Of a stretch of DNA of 56,988 nt, positions 46,251 through 56,455 are shown one piece after another (the stretch's first letter is position 1; every line of letters begins with the position of its first letter). Both the position numbers and the translations under genes were made by a program. This DNA comes from Welwitschia mirabilis. Lineage: Eukaryota; Gnetophyta; Gnetopsida; Welwitschiales. A model generated the notes under the pieces. The model saw only the letters and a list, made by a program, of their open reading frames with translations, had not been told where the DNA came from and searched no databases. The DNA lies in contig JBOZIK010000001.1 in assembly GCA_051453625.1 (NCBI GenBank), positions 167,176,491-167,233,478 of the forward strand, in the 5' to 3' direction.

Positions 46251-48160
46251 CAAAATACTTCATAAAAGTTTGATCCATCATTTAATCTTCATCTTCATAC
46301 TCTTAAGCTAGTTTCCATGATCACTTTGGAAAATTCCTTTCAAATTTTTTAGTTTTATTGTATGCTTTTAGATTAGATTTTTTTCTTTTAAATTAGATTC
46401 AAATTCAAAAAAATCAAAAACATTAAAAACACTTTTGCTTAATGACCTCTCTTTCTTAAAACCATCTAAGCATTACTGCTTGTACAATCATCACCTTAAA
46501 TCATTTCGCTTAGATAACTTCAAATATCATCCATTTGATAGAATAACTCATTATCATCTTAAATCTCTTCATACATTCCTTTTAAGTTGGATTTATTTCA
46601 TAAGGCTAACTAATTATTATTTTCTTCCATACATCTATGAGTTCTTAAGAGTTGATGACCTTGGTTAATAACCCTTAAGAAATAAATCATTGATAAGTGA
46701 TCATCTTGTTAGTATAAGCTTAGATAGAATTTAAGTATTCTAGCATGATTTAAATAAAGGTTATGCTTATTTTTTGAGTTATCTTGTTAAGATTAGTTTC
46801 ACCTGAGATTTTTAATTTAGAAAATATGGTTGAAAAAAATGAAATCTAACTTCATACTATGTTTTTTTTCCTTCATTAGGTTAATGAGCCAATGATACTT
46901 TTTATTTGCATAAAAACATTGAATATAAGAAGTAGAAATAAAAAATAAATAAAATATTTTTTTCTAAAAGCACATTTTGTTTTAATTAATTAATTAAATT
47001 TAATTAACTATATTATGACTATGGACACTTACTGGTGATGTAGTCCTAACTATTTATTTATGACATAAACAACTTCATCAGGCTATAGATGCTTGCTAGA
47101 AATACAACACTAATTTATTTGAGAAATAACATGCTTAATTCTATTGGAAGAAAATTTTGTAATATTAGATGCTCACTTTGATGTAAATGCTTAAAATAAG
47201 GAACATGTGTAACTATAGAAAAGGTAAATTATAGAATGAAAAGATAGGATTTGAAAATATTATTGTGTTTACTTTTTTTAACTTTTATACTTGAAAATGT
47301 GCTTACTAATTTTTGGACTTTTATAGGTATACTTAAAGGATATCTTGTTTATTTGATATTGTGATTCATTTAAATAAAAATAAAATTTACAAAGATTTCA
47401 ATTACATGGTTATTAATTTAGGTATTCTATCTTTTGCATTCATAGGTGTTTGGATTAGTTTTCATTTCCATTACCATGGATTATAAATAAAAGCTCTAGT
47501 TGTAATGATTAGTGAAAATGTACATTTCACCTACTTCTATTCATTTAATTCACCATTGAATTTAGCCTATAACATTAAAACTTTTCATTTTGGTTGATAA
47601 ATCATATCATAAAATTTCATCACTGAATCCCAAAACAGCTAATGGCATTGCTAGTCCTTACTAGTTCCATTGTTTATTCTTCAATATTCACTTCCAAACT
47701 CTTCTACAATATCACCCATCTCATTTATAATCTTTTTAGAAATTTTTTTGTATGTGCTAAAATTTTCTAAAAATTAAATGTAATCCATTTCTAACCATTA
47801 CATTTTACCTTCATTTTCTATTTTTACATTTAGTTCCCTTCTTTTCATCTTCACAATAATCCTAATTTACAAAATAAGTAGTTAACCATTATTTCTAAGA
47901 GTATCTTCATTTTAGCATTTTATGCATTAAAATTTTGTTTTACATTACAATGTATTGTATTAAAGTGAATTTCTAGCTTGTAATATAATAAGAAGCCATG
48001 TAATCAAACTCTTTCTTTTATAATGTTCTTAAAAGTTATATAAAATTTTCTATCTTTTAAAACTTCAAGAATAAAATTCAGTTTTGATTAGGGGATATGA
48101 CATCTTTTTTCACAAGTTTTTTTAATTTTACTTTTATTTTTTAAAAAATAGTCAAAAAAT
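46250..48160. other. No gene recognised inside the LTR a-b interval
   Basis: An open frame at 46435-46668 (plus, 77 codons, rich in His, Leu, Tyr and Phe) has no recognisable motif. The rest is AT-rich without domain signals. No polypurine tract could be defined before LTR b. Confidence 0.45.
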
Positions 48161-48163
48161 TTT

Positions 48164-48431
48164 AAAATCTTCATACTTGAGAATTTTTCTTAGATAAATT
48201 TTTGATGTGAATTATTTGTTTATCAATTTTTTACGAAGTGTCTAATAAAGCCTTGTTAGGGGTTATGTTCACATGTAAAAATTGATCAATTTTTTTAAAA
48301 ATCTTCATACTTGAGTATTTTTTTTAATACAATTTTTCCATGTTGATCATTTATTTATTAACTTTTTACTCAGATTCTAGCAAGAGTTTGATTAGAAGGT
48401 GTGTTTACATGCAAAAATTGATATTCAGACC
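48164..48431. repeat. Tandem repeat, two units of about 135 bases
   Basis: Units beginning 'aaaatcttcatacttgag' (48164 and 48297) and ending 'acatg(t/c)aaaaattgat' lie head to tail just before LTR b. The same ending word (acatgtaaaattgg) appears at 50843, at the left edge of LTR c, so it may mark the true LTR start. Confidence 0.7.
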
Positions 48432-48434
48432 AAG

Positions 48435-49725
48435 TTTATTTAACTAATTTAATGTAGGAAAACATATTAAAATAGCCATTTATCATAAAATTATGTCTTC
48501 TACACTTTTCAACATGTTTTAGAAGTTCATGCACTCTCCCATGATAATTTTAAATTCTTTTTTATATTTTAGATAATACGATGAATTTTGAAAGAAAATC
48601 ATTTAAAAACACTAGCACTATTATCCTGCAAATTAATGTCATTAGTCCTTTGAAGTAGACTACATTCAAAGTTAAATGCCGAAATCTTCATGAAAAATGG
48701 ATCACATTCCACTTACTTCCTTAGTCAGATCTTAATGGTAGCAACACGTGATAGTGACATGGTGGTGATACTGAAAACACATGGTGATTATGTTAGTTGG
48801 TAGAGGAATCATGATCCAAAGAACATTTGTTGGACTCATCATGATAACCTTTACCTAACACAAGAAGACAAATCTCCACCTTTTACAAAAAGATGAAGAT
48901 CTTACTTAACACATGTGATAAAAACTATAACCTCCCAAAATGTAATCGCCTAAAAGCATAATCCTAGTTTTTGTAACTGCCACAACTACTATAAGTTAAA
49001 GGTTCCTAATCCTTTCCTCACTTATAAAAGGGATTTAAGCCCTCATTATAAAGCATCTTTGATTGGTCAAATGTAGTTGAAATACTTAGAGTGTCAAGTT
49101 GATATGGTTTTTTAGGCACCTTCTTTGGAAGTGGACTTGTTCCGAGGCTAGTTGAGGAGTTTGTATTAACTTCATCTTATTCCTTCAATGAAATGTATTT
49201 TCTTATTTTAATATAATCATAGTCATTTATTCTTTAATTTATAGTATGTGTAACCTTATACTTTTAATCCTTAGATAAGACTACATTATCAAGTTCTATC
49301 AATGCCAAGTAAATTCTTTAAGTTAGTTCATTAGCATGGATCTTAAATATAAGTGTTCTTACTTTCCATGTTTATAAGGGGATATGAAGGACTAAAGTAA
49401 CTATTAAATTCATCAATAATCATGTGGTAAATGAGATTATCTCACCACACCCTAAGCCATCATGACTTGATAATTTAAGCTTATGTTTTTGGAAAATTAT
49501 AGAGTATTGTGAAGTGAAGGTATGGTAGAATTTTGGAGCTTGTTTCTCTTGCTACTTCTCCAATCAAAGTTCAACTCAATCTTAAACTCTTGATTTTTCA
49601 TTTGTTTTGATTTTATTATAAGATTGATAATATTACATTATTTCTATAAAGTTTTATTTCAATTATCACTATGAAAGAATGATACTGGGTGCTTACCTTG
49701 CTTTTATTGATGTTCGATTATATAA
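48435..49725 (+). repeat. Athila-like LTR, copy b
   Basis: Aligned with copies a and c from 'tttaactaatttaatg' to 'gaatgatactgggtgctta'. A TATA-type box, tataaaag, is kept at 49023-49030, about 590 bases into the LTR. The sequence diverges from copy a after 'attgatgtt' near 49712 and no primer-binding site follows, as expected for a 3' LTR of the a-b element. Confidence 0.7.
49023..49030 (+). promoter_or_regulatory. LTR TATA box, copy b
   Basis: TATAAAAG followed by 'ggatttaagccc'. The same motif and downstream context occur in LTR c at 51452-51459, so this is the likely promoter of the family. Confidence 0.6.
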
Positions 49726-49814
49726 AAACAAAAAATAATATCATATTATTACTATCCCTTCACTTTAAATTCCTCTAACAAGGAAAATTTTTAAATTTCT
49801 TTTTTTTAACTAGT

Positions 49815-50325
49815 ATTTATTTGCCTGATTAAGACTCTAAACAACACATCCATAATAATTATTATTTAAACAGTAGCATGATAGAGTTGTTTTTGAAAGC
49901 TTCAAGCTAATATTAGATTTATTTTTTCACATTATTTTTTAAAGACAAAAAAGGCTTTCATTCCATTTGTAACTAGTTGAGAATTTCATTTATCCCATTT
50001 GTAATTAGATGAAAATTCTAGTCTAACATATATGTAAGAGAAAATCATATTGTAAAGCTATGTTCATCATTATGTATAAGACACACCATGAATTTAGCCT
50101 TTCATATAATAAAACTCATTCTTAAATGCCAAAAAAAGTCATTAAGAGTGCTAATCATTTATTGCAATCCATCTTTTAAGTTAAAAATTAAAACAAAATC
50201 ATTAGCATATAGCAAGAGTTTGATAGAATTGTCTTTAATTATAATTATATTATCAATTAGTAGATTATCATGAATAAATAATCCAAAATTAGTTTGAGAA
50301 AGAGGATATCCTTATTTTATACCAC
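49815..50325 (-). pseudogene. LINE reverse transcriptase fragment
   Basis: The minus strand reads GIK, a stop, then GYPLSQTNFGLFIHDN (usual GVRQGCPLSPTLFxLYI), then IKLLLYANDFVLIFNLKDGL (usual LLYADDxVL with one catalytic Asp now Asn). Downstream come SLFCL and LKLSKTTLSCYCLNNNYYGC (usual 'LF--LV-PVLLYGCE-W'). Order and spacing match the C-terminal half of non-LTR reverse transcriptases. Several stops are present. It lies between Athila-like LTRs b and c and is 5'-truncated, as LINE copies usually are. Confidence 0.75.
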
Positions 50326-50329
50326 TAAA

Positions 50330-50838
50330 ATATTAGAAATAGAAGATATAGATAATGCATATGAAAGTTGTAAGAAGACCTCATAGAGTCAAATATATTA
50401 TGCCACGAAAACAACTCAATGATTCATTATTTTTAATTTAAATTTGTAATTTATTTTTTTTATAATAGGCATTAGCTGATGCCTTTAATTGTGAACTCAC
50501 ATCCCATGATGTATGAATCGATAACTGCTATGAAATTAAATGATAAACATTGACTTTTAAAAAAAGTAATGACTATGCACTTGAGCATTTCCATGATTCA
50601 TTAATTTAGATAATAACTTAACATGATAAAAATACCTAATAAGACCTCTTGTAATATTATATCTAAGAATTATTTTGACATCACACAAGCATTAAATCTT
50701 GAATAGAATTATAAAGAACCAAAACATAAACCAATGATAGAAACATTAAATGTGCAACTTCAAGGAAAAGAAATTTCCTTCAAGTGATCTTCTTAGATGA
50801 ATTTACACCCTTTGTCCTTTGTAACTTCAAATAAGACA
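50330..50838. other. No gene recognised between LINE fragment and LTR c
   Basis: AT-rich, without clear motifs. It may include the upstream reverse-transcriptase part of the LINE on the minus strand, but nothing could be aligned with confidence. Confidence 0.4.
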
Positions 50839-50839
50839 T

Positions 50840-52170
50840 CTGTTAACATGTAAAATTGGCATTTTGATCAAATTATTTGACTAATTTATCTTAATAAAAA
50901 CATTTAAAAAGCCAATTTATTATGAAACTATGTCTTCTATTACTTTTTAACATTATCTATGAACTTATCATCTTCCATGACATTTTCAGAAAGTTACTAC
51001 ACTCTGGAGAACTTGCTAAAACATGAAGATTATTTAGCCTAAAATGCTAGCACTACCCTCCATGTCACTGACACCATTGACCTTTTTGAGCCGAACACTT
51101 GAAATCTAACATTCTAGATTTGTCATAAAAAAAAGCTGAATGAAATTATGGGCTTAATCCCATTTCACATTAGAAATAACTTGCATCTTCAATAACATGT
51201 GGTGGTAACAAGGATGACATGCATGAGTAATACATGAAAATGCTGAATGAGATGATATGAAAAGCACATGATAAGAACAATGGTTCACACAAGTAATGGT
51301 ATCTAGAATTCAAGTGTTGAACTTATCATGATGCTTCTTACCTAATCAAAGAGGAAAAAGAATCCATCTAATGCTATATTAAAAACTTTATAGCCACTCA
51401 TCTAATGTTATAAACCAAGGGCTTTCAATCATCATTCATCTCATGATCAGCTATAAAAGGGACTTAACCCCTCATTTGTAATATCCTTGGTAAAGTATTA
51501 GAATCCTTGAAGTGCTAAGTATCTTTTTTTGGAGTGAACTTGTTTTAAGGATATCTTAAGAAGTTCATATCATCTTTCTTATTTCTTTGACATAATGCGT
51601 GTTTTTGATTTAATATAAAATAGTTCATCTCTTTTTATTTCAAGTTGCAAATAACTTTGTACTTGTAATACTTAAGTAAGAATTATAGTATCAATTTCTA
51701 TTTTTCCTTGAATGAGTTTCATATTTAGTTATTCTAAGTCTCTTTTATTTGATGAATTTTGAGTATTTTAAGTCCTTAATTTCGATTTCTATTTAAGGTT
51801 TGTAAAGGATCAAGTAATTATTGAGTTCATCAATCTTCATATAGTAAATAAAGTTATGTTATCATGACCCAGGCTATTATTACTTGATAGTTTTACTATG
51901 TTTCAAGAGTTTGTAGGATATCTTGGGATTGAAAGAGTGCTAGAGGATAGATCAAGTTGAACCTTGTAGCTTGTTCATTTTCCAACCTATCTAAATGAAG
52001 TTTTAACAACATTCTCTTAAACTCTATTTTTTCTTCTTTCTTTGATTGTAATTGCAAGATAAGTAAAACTTGTGTAGCTTTTATTAAGTTCATCACAATT
52101 ATTCCTATGGAAGAATAATTCTAGGTCATCATCTAGTTTATTTTGGTTTGATTCTATGACACATGAATAG
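50840..52170 (+). repeat. Athila-like 5' LTR, copy c
   Basis: It matches copies a and b in order ('actatgtcttct', 'gcactacc', 'ctataaaagggacttaacccc', 'tcctatggaagaataattct'), with many single-base changes. The reported minus-strand frame at 51896-52096 lies inside the LTR and is not a gene. A primer-binding site and readable Gag-Pol follow, making this the 5' LTR of the best-preserved element. Confidence 0.75.
51452..51459 (+). promoter_or_regulatory. LTR TATA box, copy c
   Basis: TATAAAAG within 'ctataaaagggactta', in the same context as in LTR b. Transcription of the element would start some 30 bases downstream. Confidence 0.6.
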
Positions 52171-52174
52171 ATAT

Positions 52175-52192
52175 TGGTGTTATTGCTGAGGA
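52175..52192 (+). other. Athila-type primer-binding site (tRNA-Asp) after LTR c
   Basis: TGGTGTTATTGCTGAGGA matches TGGCGCCGTTGCCGGGGA at 12 of 18 positions, and all six differences are C-to-T or G-to-A. It marks the LTR end and the plus-strand direction. Confidence 0.8.
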
Positions 52193-53460
52193 ACGATATC
52201 TTCTTAATAGGAGCATACTTTTACTTTCTTATAAGTTTTTAGTTTAGTTTTGTTTTATATGTTTCCACTAGTTGATACTGCTCCTCTCTAGTAAAGCACA
52301 AATTAGTCCATCTTATTTTGCTTTTATGTATTTTTTTCTTTTCTTTTTCCAGTGGTTGATACTGGTCCATTTAAGTAATACTCGAACTAGTCCAATTTAG
52401 AGTTTTTCCTTTTTTTTTTTTAACTTGAACTATATTTCAAATCAAATATTTTTTGTAATGTTATAGATCTAATAATTTTTTTAGAGGTTAAAACTAATTA
52501 AGACAAAAAAACTAAAATTTTGAACTGATTTTTCTATGTGCTTTCTTTTTGTTTCCTATAATTTTAATTTAGCACTTAAGTTTTTATTTGATGCATTCTA
52601 TAATTTTGCTACATAAAATGCTAAAAATGAAAAAAACATTTAGGATTTCCTCTTCATAAGTTTTAATTTAAGTTTTATACTATTTTTATTTTTTATAAAA
52701 ATTTTTCTATTATCCTGTACATCTAAATGTTTTATATGACTATTATGAACCTATGTTTCTTTTCATAAATCATAACTCTCAAATAGACTAATGCCACTAC
52801 CTTTCCTGATTAGCACCACTGGCTATCTTGCATAAAATCCTTTAAGAATTTTCTTGAAATCTTTATAAATATCTAAAAACCATTTTTATCATTTGAGGCT
52901 TGTTTGAAACTTGTCTGAATCTTGCACACCTTGAATAATGAATTAGGTATATTAATTAAAAACCTTATCAACAACATGAACCATAACATAGAACGAAACA
53001 AAGAACAGAGAATCTCATATAAAAATCAATCTTATAATGATGACCAAAGCGAACAAGATTTTTCATTCTAACAATAGAATCAAGATGCCAAATTTAATTT
53101 TCAATGTCTTTTAATATACCCTAATCAAATTAAAAATTAATAAAAAATCAATATTCTTATGACGTTAATCAAGAAATAGCTCAAAGCCTTGGCTAGAACA
53201 AATTGCAAAACCAAAACCAAAATAATAATTCACCTAAGAAAACATTTCATGACCATCTGTAATATTAATTCCTAAGAATCCTTTAATGGATAATGTAATT
53301 GACATAGCTTAAAGGTTAGAATTCAAGCCATTCACCATTTAATGATTACCTTACTTTTATGACTTACAATTAGAAGATTGTTACTTATATTTCAAGGAAT
53401 CGAAGTTTGTATTATTAACTTAGACTAATGTCCTAATACTTATGACATCCTTAGGCTTAT
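52193..53460 (+). other. Leader and N-terminal Gag zone of the third Athila-like element
   Basis: The first part repeats an 'agttgatactg(c/g)tcc...actagtcc' motif (about 52268-52400; a relative follows LTR a at 43650), typical of the untranslated leader here. Coding signal fades in from about 53000 with broken Gag N-terminal frames. Confidence 0.45.
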
Positions 53461-53463
53461 CTT

Positions 53464-54190
53464 TTTCTATTCTCCCTAAAGGAAAAAGCTAAATCATGGT
53501 TTTATACCCCTAAACCCTTATATATTAGAACTTGATCTAACTTAAATAAAGCATTTATCTCTAAATTCTTCCCAAACCATGAAAAAAATTCTTTAAAAAG
53601 AGATATAATGAATTATCAATAAAAGGATCATGATACTTTCTTCCAAGCCTTAGAAATATTTAAGGATTTTTTTAAAAAATGCATACGACATGGATTCGAG
53701 GCATAGAGAAAAATTATCTTCTTTTATGATGGATCATCTAACAAATAATAGGTAGTTGGTTGAGATGCTAAGTAGGCATAGTTTAGTTGACATTCCATTA
53801 GATGAAATTTGGAACTACCTTGAAACTATAGTTGAAGGCTCTAAAAGTTTAAAGAAGCTAAGTGAATCATATAGATTCCATCATCTTGTTAGGTCCATAA
53901 GTGTATTCAAGATACATAATAACTTTTAGATAAACATAAGGATAAATCAGTTAATAAGAAGAGTAGAATCATTATCAACCTCACTTGCACCTTTACCTCT
54001 TAAACCTGGATGCTTAATTTGCCACATAAACATACATAAGATAGCTGAATGTCCTTTCATCCCCCTATTTCAAAATATAGTAAACAAATAAGTTAATATA
54101 ATAGGATACCAGTGGCAAAATAAAAATCATGACCCCTATTCCAACACCTACAACCTTGGGTAGATGAATCATCCTAAGTTTTCTTGGAAG
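53464..54190 (+). pseudogene. Athila-like Gag: capsid and zinc knuckle
   Basis: Gag would form the cytoplasmic particle that packages the element RNA. From 53464 one frame reads FLFSLKEKAKSWFYTPKPL, then NKAFISKFFPNHEKNSLKRD and FFQALEIFKDFFKKCIRHG. This is the Ty3/gypsy capsid core ('FPFSLKxKAxxWxxSL', 'F-x-KFFP', 'E-x-W-RFKDLLRxCPHHG'), with two stops. Farther on come IPLDEIWNYLETIVE and a full CX2CX4HX4C zinc knuckle (CLICHINIHKIAEC, 54011-54052). The knuckle is followed by NHDPYSNTYNLG and MNHPKFSWK, the tail motif that identifies Athila. Stops and shifts show it is dead, but it is the best Gag in the window. Confidence 0.85.
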
Positions 54191-54199
54191 CAAGAAAAA

Positions 54200-54935
54200 T
54201 TCATATAGGAAAAATTATAACAACCAACTAATAAATTCATCCTCTTTATCATCCTCTTATTTCTTTCTATAAAACTACTGAAAACCCTCATCACCCACTT
54301 CCTTAAATAAATCATTGATAAAATTCATAGACACTCAGCCTAGGTTAACTGTGATCAAAGCCAAATCAACCCTAACCATGAAAGAACCCTTAAATAACAT
54401 TCCACCATCTTAAACAATCTTGAATAGACATTCCAAACCCAAACCCAAATGTTCCAATAAAATATCTTTTACCATAACCAAAGAAAACCTGAAAAACTCC
54501 CTATAAGTTCAACACTAAATCCTAAAGGAATTAAATTGATAGAAGGATTAGAGCTTATTCAGACTGAAGAAACTAAGGTCACCCATCTTATAAGTGAAAA
54601 AGAATTAAAAAATCAACTTGAGCAAAGTGTGACCAAAGAAAAACTAATCTATATAGGAAACAAGGAAAAGGACAAAATAATAGAGAAACATTTGTCCATC
54701 TACAAAGAGCCTTTACCTTTTCCATAATAATTTAGAAAGGATAATATCATTAAAACACAATTATAGGCTTTAGAAATTTTTAAAGAAGTTAATATAAAGA
54801 TCCTCCTCTTAGAAGCGATCAAGTAAGTTTCTTCCTATGCAAAGTTCCTCAAGGACATGTGTAGAGTAAAAAGGTACATGAACATAACAAGTAAAGCCTT
54901 TTAGTATAGAAAATAGGTGCAATTATTTAAAAACA
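54200..54935 (+). pseudogene. Gag-protease linker of the third Athila-like element
   Basis: A 63-codon open frame (54536-54727, MIEGLELIQTEE to YKEPLPFP) belongs to this linker: Athila proteins carry 'PLPFPxR' here, followed by a helix ending 'YAKFLKD'. That helix is visible next as FKEVNIKILLLEAI and VSSYAKFLKDM (about 54778-54860). The frame is therefore part of the element, not a separate small gene. Confidence 0.65.
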
Positions 54936-54937
54936 AT

Positions 54938-55380
54938 TTCCACTAAAATATAAAAACCTTGAATGCTCTATAATTGCAATTACCATAGGAAACAAGCAAC
55001 TTAACCAAGCCTTATTGGATTTAAGAGCCAGTATAAACTTGCTCCCTTATGGAATCTATAAAGAATTATACTTGAAAGAGGTTAAATATACTAATCTTTA
55101 ACTATGACTCATTGATAATTCCATAAAAACCACATTAGAATTACTAAGGATGTCATTGTTAGAAGAGGTAACTATTACTTCTTAGTGGATTTTATGGTTT
55201 ATATATGGATAACACAATAAACAAGTTAGTACACATTATCTTAGGAAGACCTTTTCTAGCAACTGCAAATTCTCTGATTAATTATAGGAATGGTTTAATA
55301 AAATTATCTTTTGACAACATGACAATAGAATTAAATGTTTTTTATTCCATGAAATTGCTCTCTAAAGACGATGGAATATA
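54938..55380 (+). pseudogene. Athila-like retropepsin (protease)
   Basis: The protease would process Gag-Pol. It starts with LNALIIAITIGNKQLNQAL, then LDLRASINLLPYGIYKEL. The Athila catalytic motif DLGAS has become DLRAS at 55018-55032. After breaks, a stop-free stretch to 55380 carries IILGRPFLATANSLI, NYRNGLIKLSFDNMTIELN and SMKLLSKDDGI. Flap and C-terminal strands are nearly canonical for Athila. It lies directly between the Gag linker and reverse transcriptase in the expected order. Confidence 0.85.
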
Positions 55381-55734
55381 ACATGTGGATATGATAGGAA
55401 GCCTTCTCGAAGGCTAAGAAACTTTCACATGTGAGGATGATGTCTTTGATTTTCCTCAAAAACAAGAATATTACATCATCATTTAGGATGAAGCCACCTT
55501 AAAACTAAATCCTCTTTCTAATGATCTCAAGTATACTTTCTTAGAAAATAATTCCATCTTTCTAGTACTGATCAATTCCTTCTTATTGTCATCCTAAGAG
55601 ACCGAGTTAACCTTTTAAGGAAACATAAATAGGTAATAGTATGAACCCTTTTTAACATTAGAGACATTGATGCTAGTGTGTACATACATCACATTTAATT
55701 AGAATAAAATAAAAGTCTATTTATAGAAGCCCAA

Positions 55735-56455
55735 TGAAGAATTAACCCAATCCTGAAAGAGGTATTGAAGAATGAAGTAATTAAAATCTTAGATAATGGA
55801 ATCACTTACCTCATCCTAGATAGTAAATGGGTAAGTTTAATTTGAATAGTAGTAAAAAAATTTAGAATTGGCCTAGTACCAAATGAAAATAATGAACTTA
55901 TCCCAACTAGAATCATAGTTAAATAGAAAATATGCATAGACTATAAAAACTCAATACCAGTTCAAATAATAGATCATTTTTCTCTTCTATTTTCTAATAA
56001 AATATTAGAATAACTTGTGGAACATCCTTTTTAATACTTTTTCAAAGGATATTCAGGATATACCCAAATACAAATTACCCTAAAGATTAAGATAAAACTA
56101 CTTTTACCTACCCATATTAAAGGTTTTCTTACAGATGAATGCATTTTGATTTGTGTAATGCCCTGTCACATTTTAATGTTACATGCTTAAAATATTCTCT
56201 GATTTACTATAATCATGTATTGTAATATTTATAAATGATTTCTCTATCTATGAGGCCTCTTTTGACCATTGTCTTCATAACTTAAAACTCTTCTTTATGT
56301 AATGCATAGGACAATGCCTTGTGCTAAATTGGGAAAAATTTCACTTCAGGGTTAATAAAGGTGTAGTGTTAGGACATATTATCTCTTCAAACAAAATTCA
56401 AGTAGACCCCACAAAAGTTTCATTAATCACACACCTATTTATCACTAAAAAATAG
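55735..56455 (+). pseudogene. Athila-like reverse transcriptase
   Basis: Translation in order gives INPILKEVLKNEVIKILDNG, ITYLILDSKWVSLI, LVPNENNELIPTRII, KICIDYKNS, IDHFSLLFSNKILE and KGYSGYTQIQI. The catalytic box follows as FINDFSIYEASFDHCLHNLK, then LVLNWEKFHFRVNKGVVLGH and IISSNKIQVDPTKVSLIT. All match the Athila reverse transcriptase. The catalytic FMDD/YMDD is FIND (56228-56239), so one metal-binding Asp is lost. Several stops lie in the first half, and only one in the last 76 codons. RNase H and integrase are absent because a different repeat starts at 56456. Confidence 0.85.

Noticed and set aside
51896-52096. 66-codon minus-strand frame
   Set aside because: It lies within Athila-like LTR c and is not kept in LTRs a and b.
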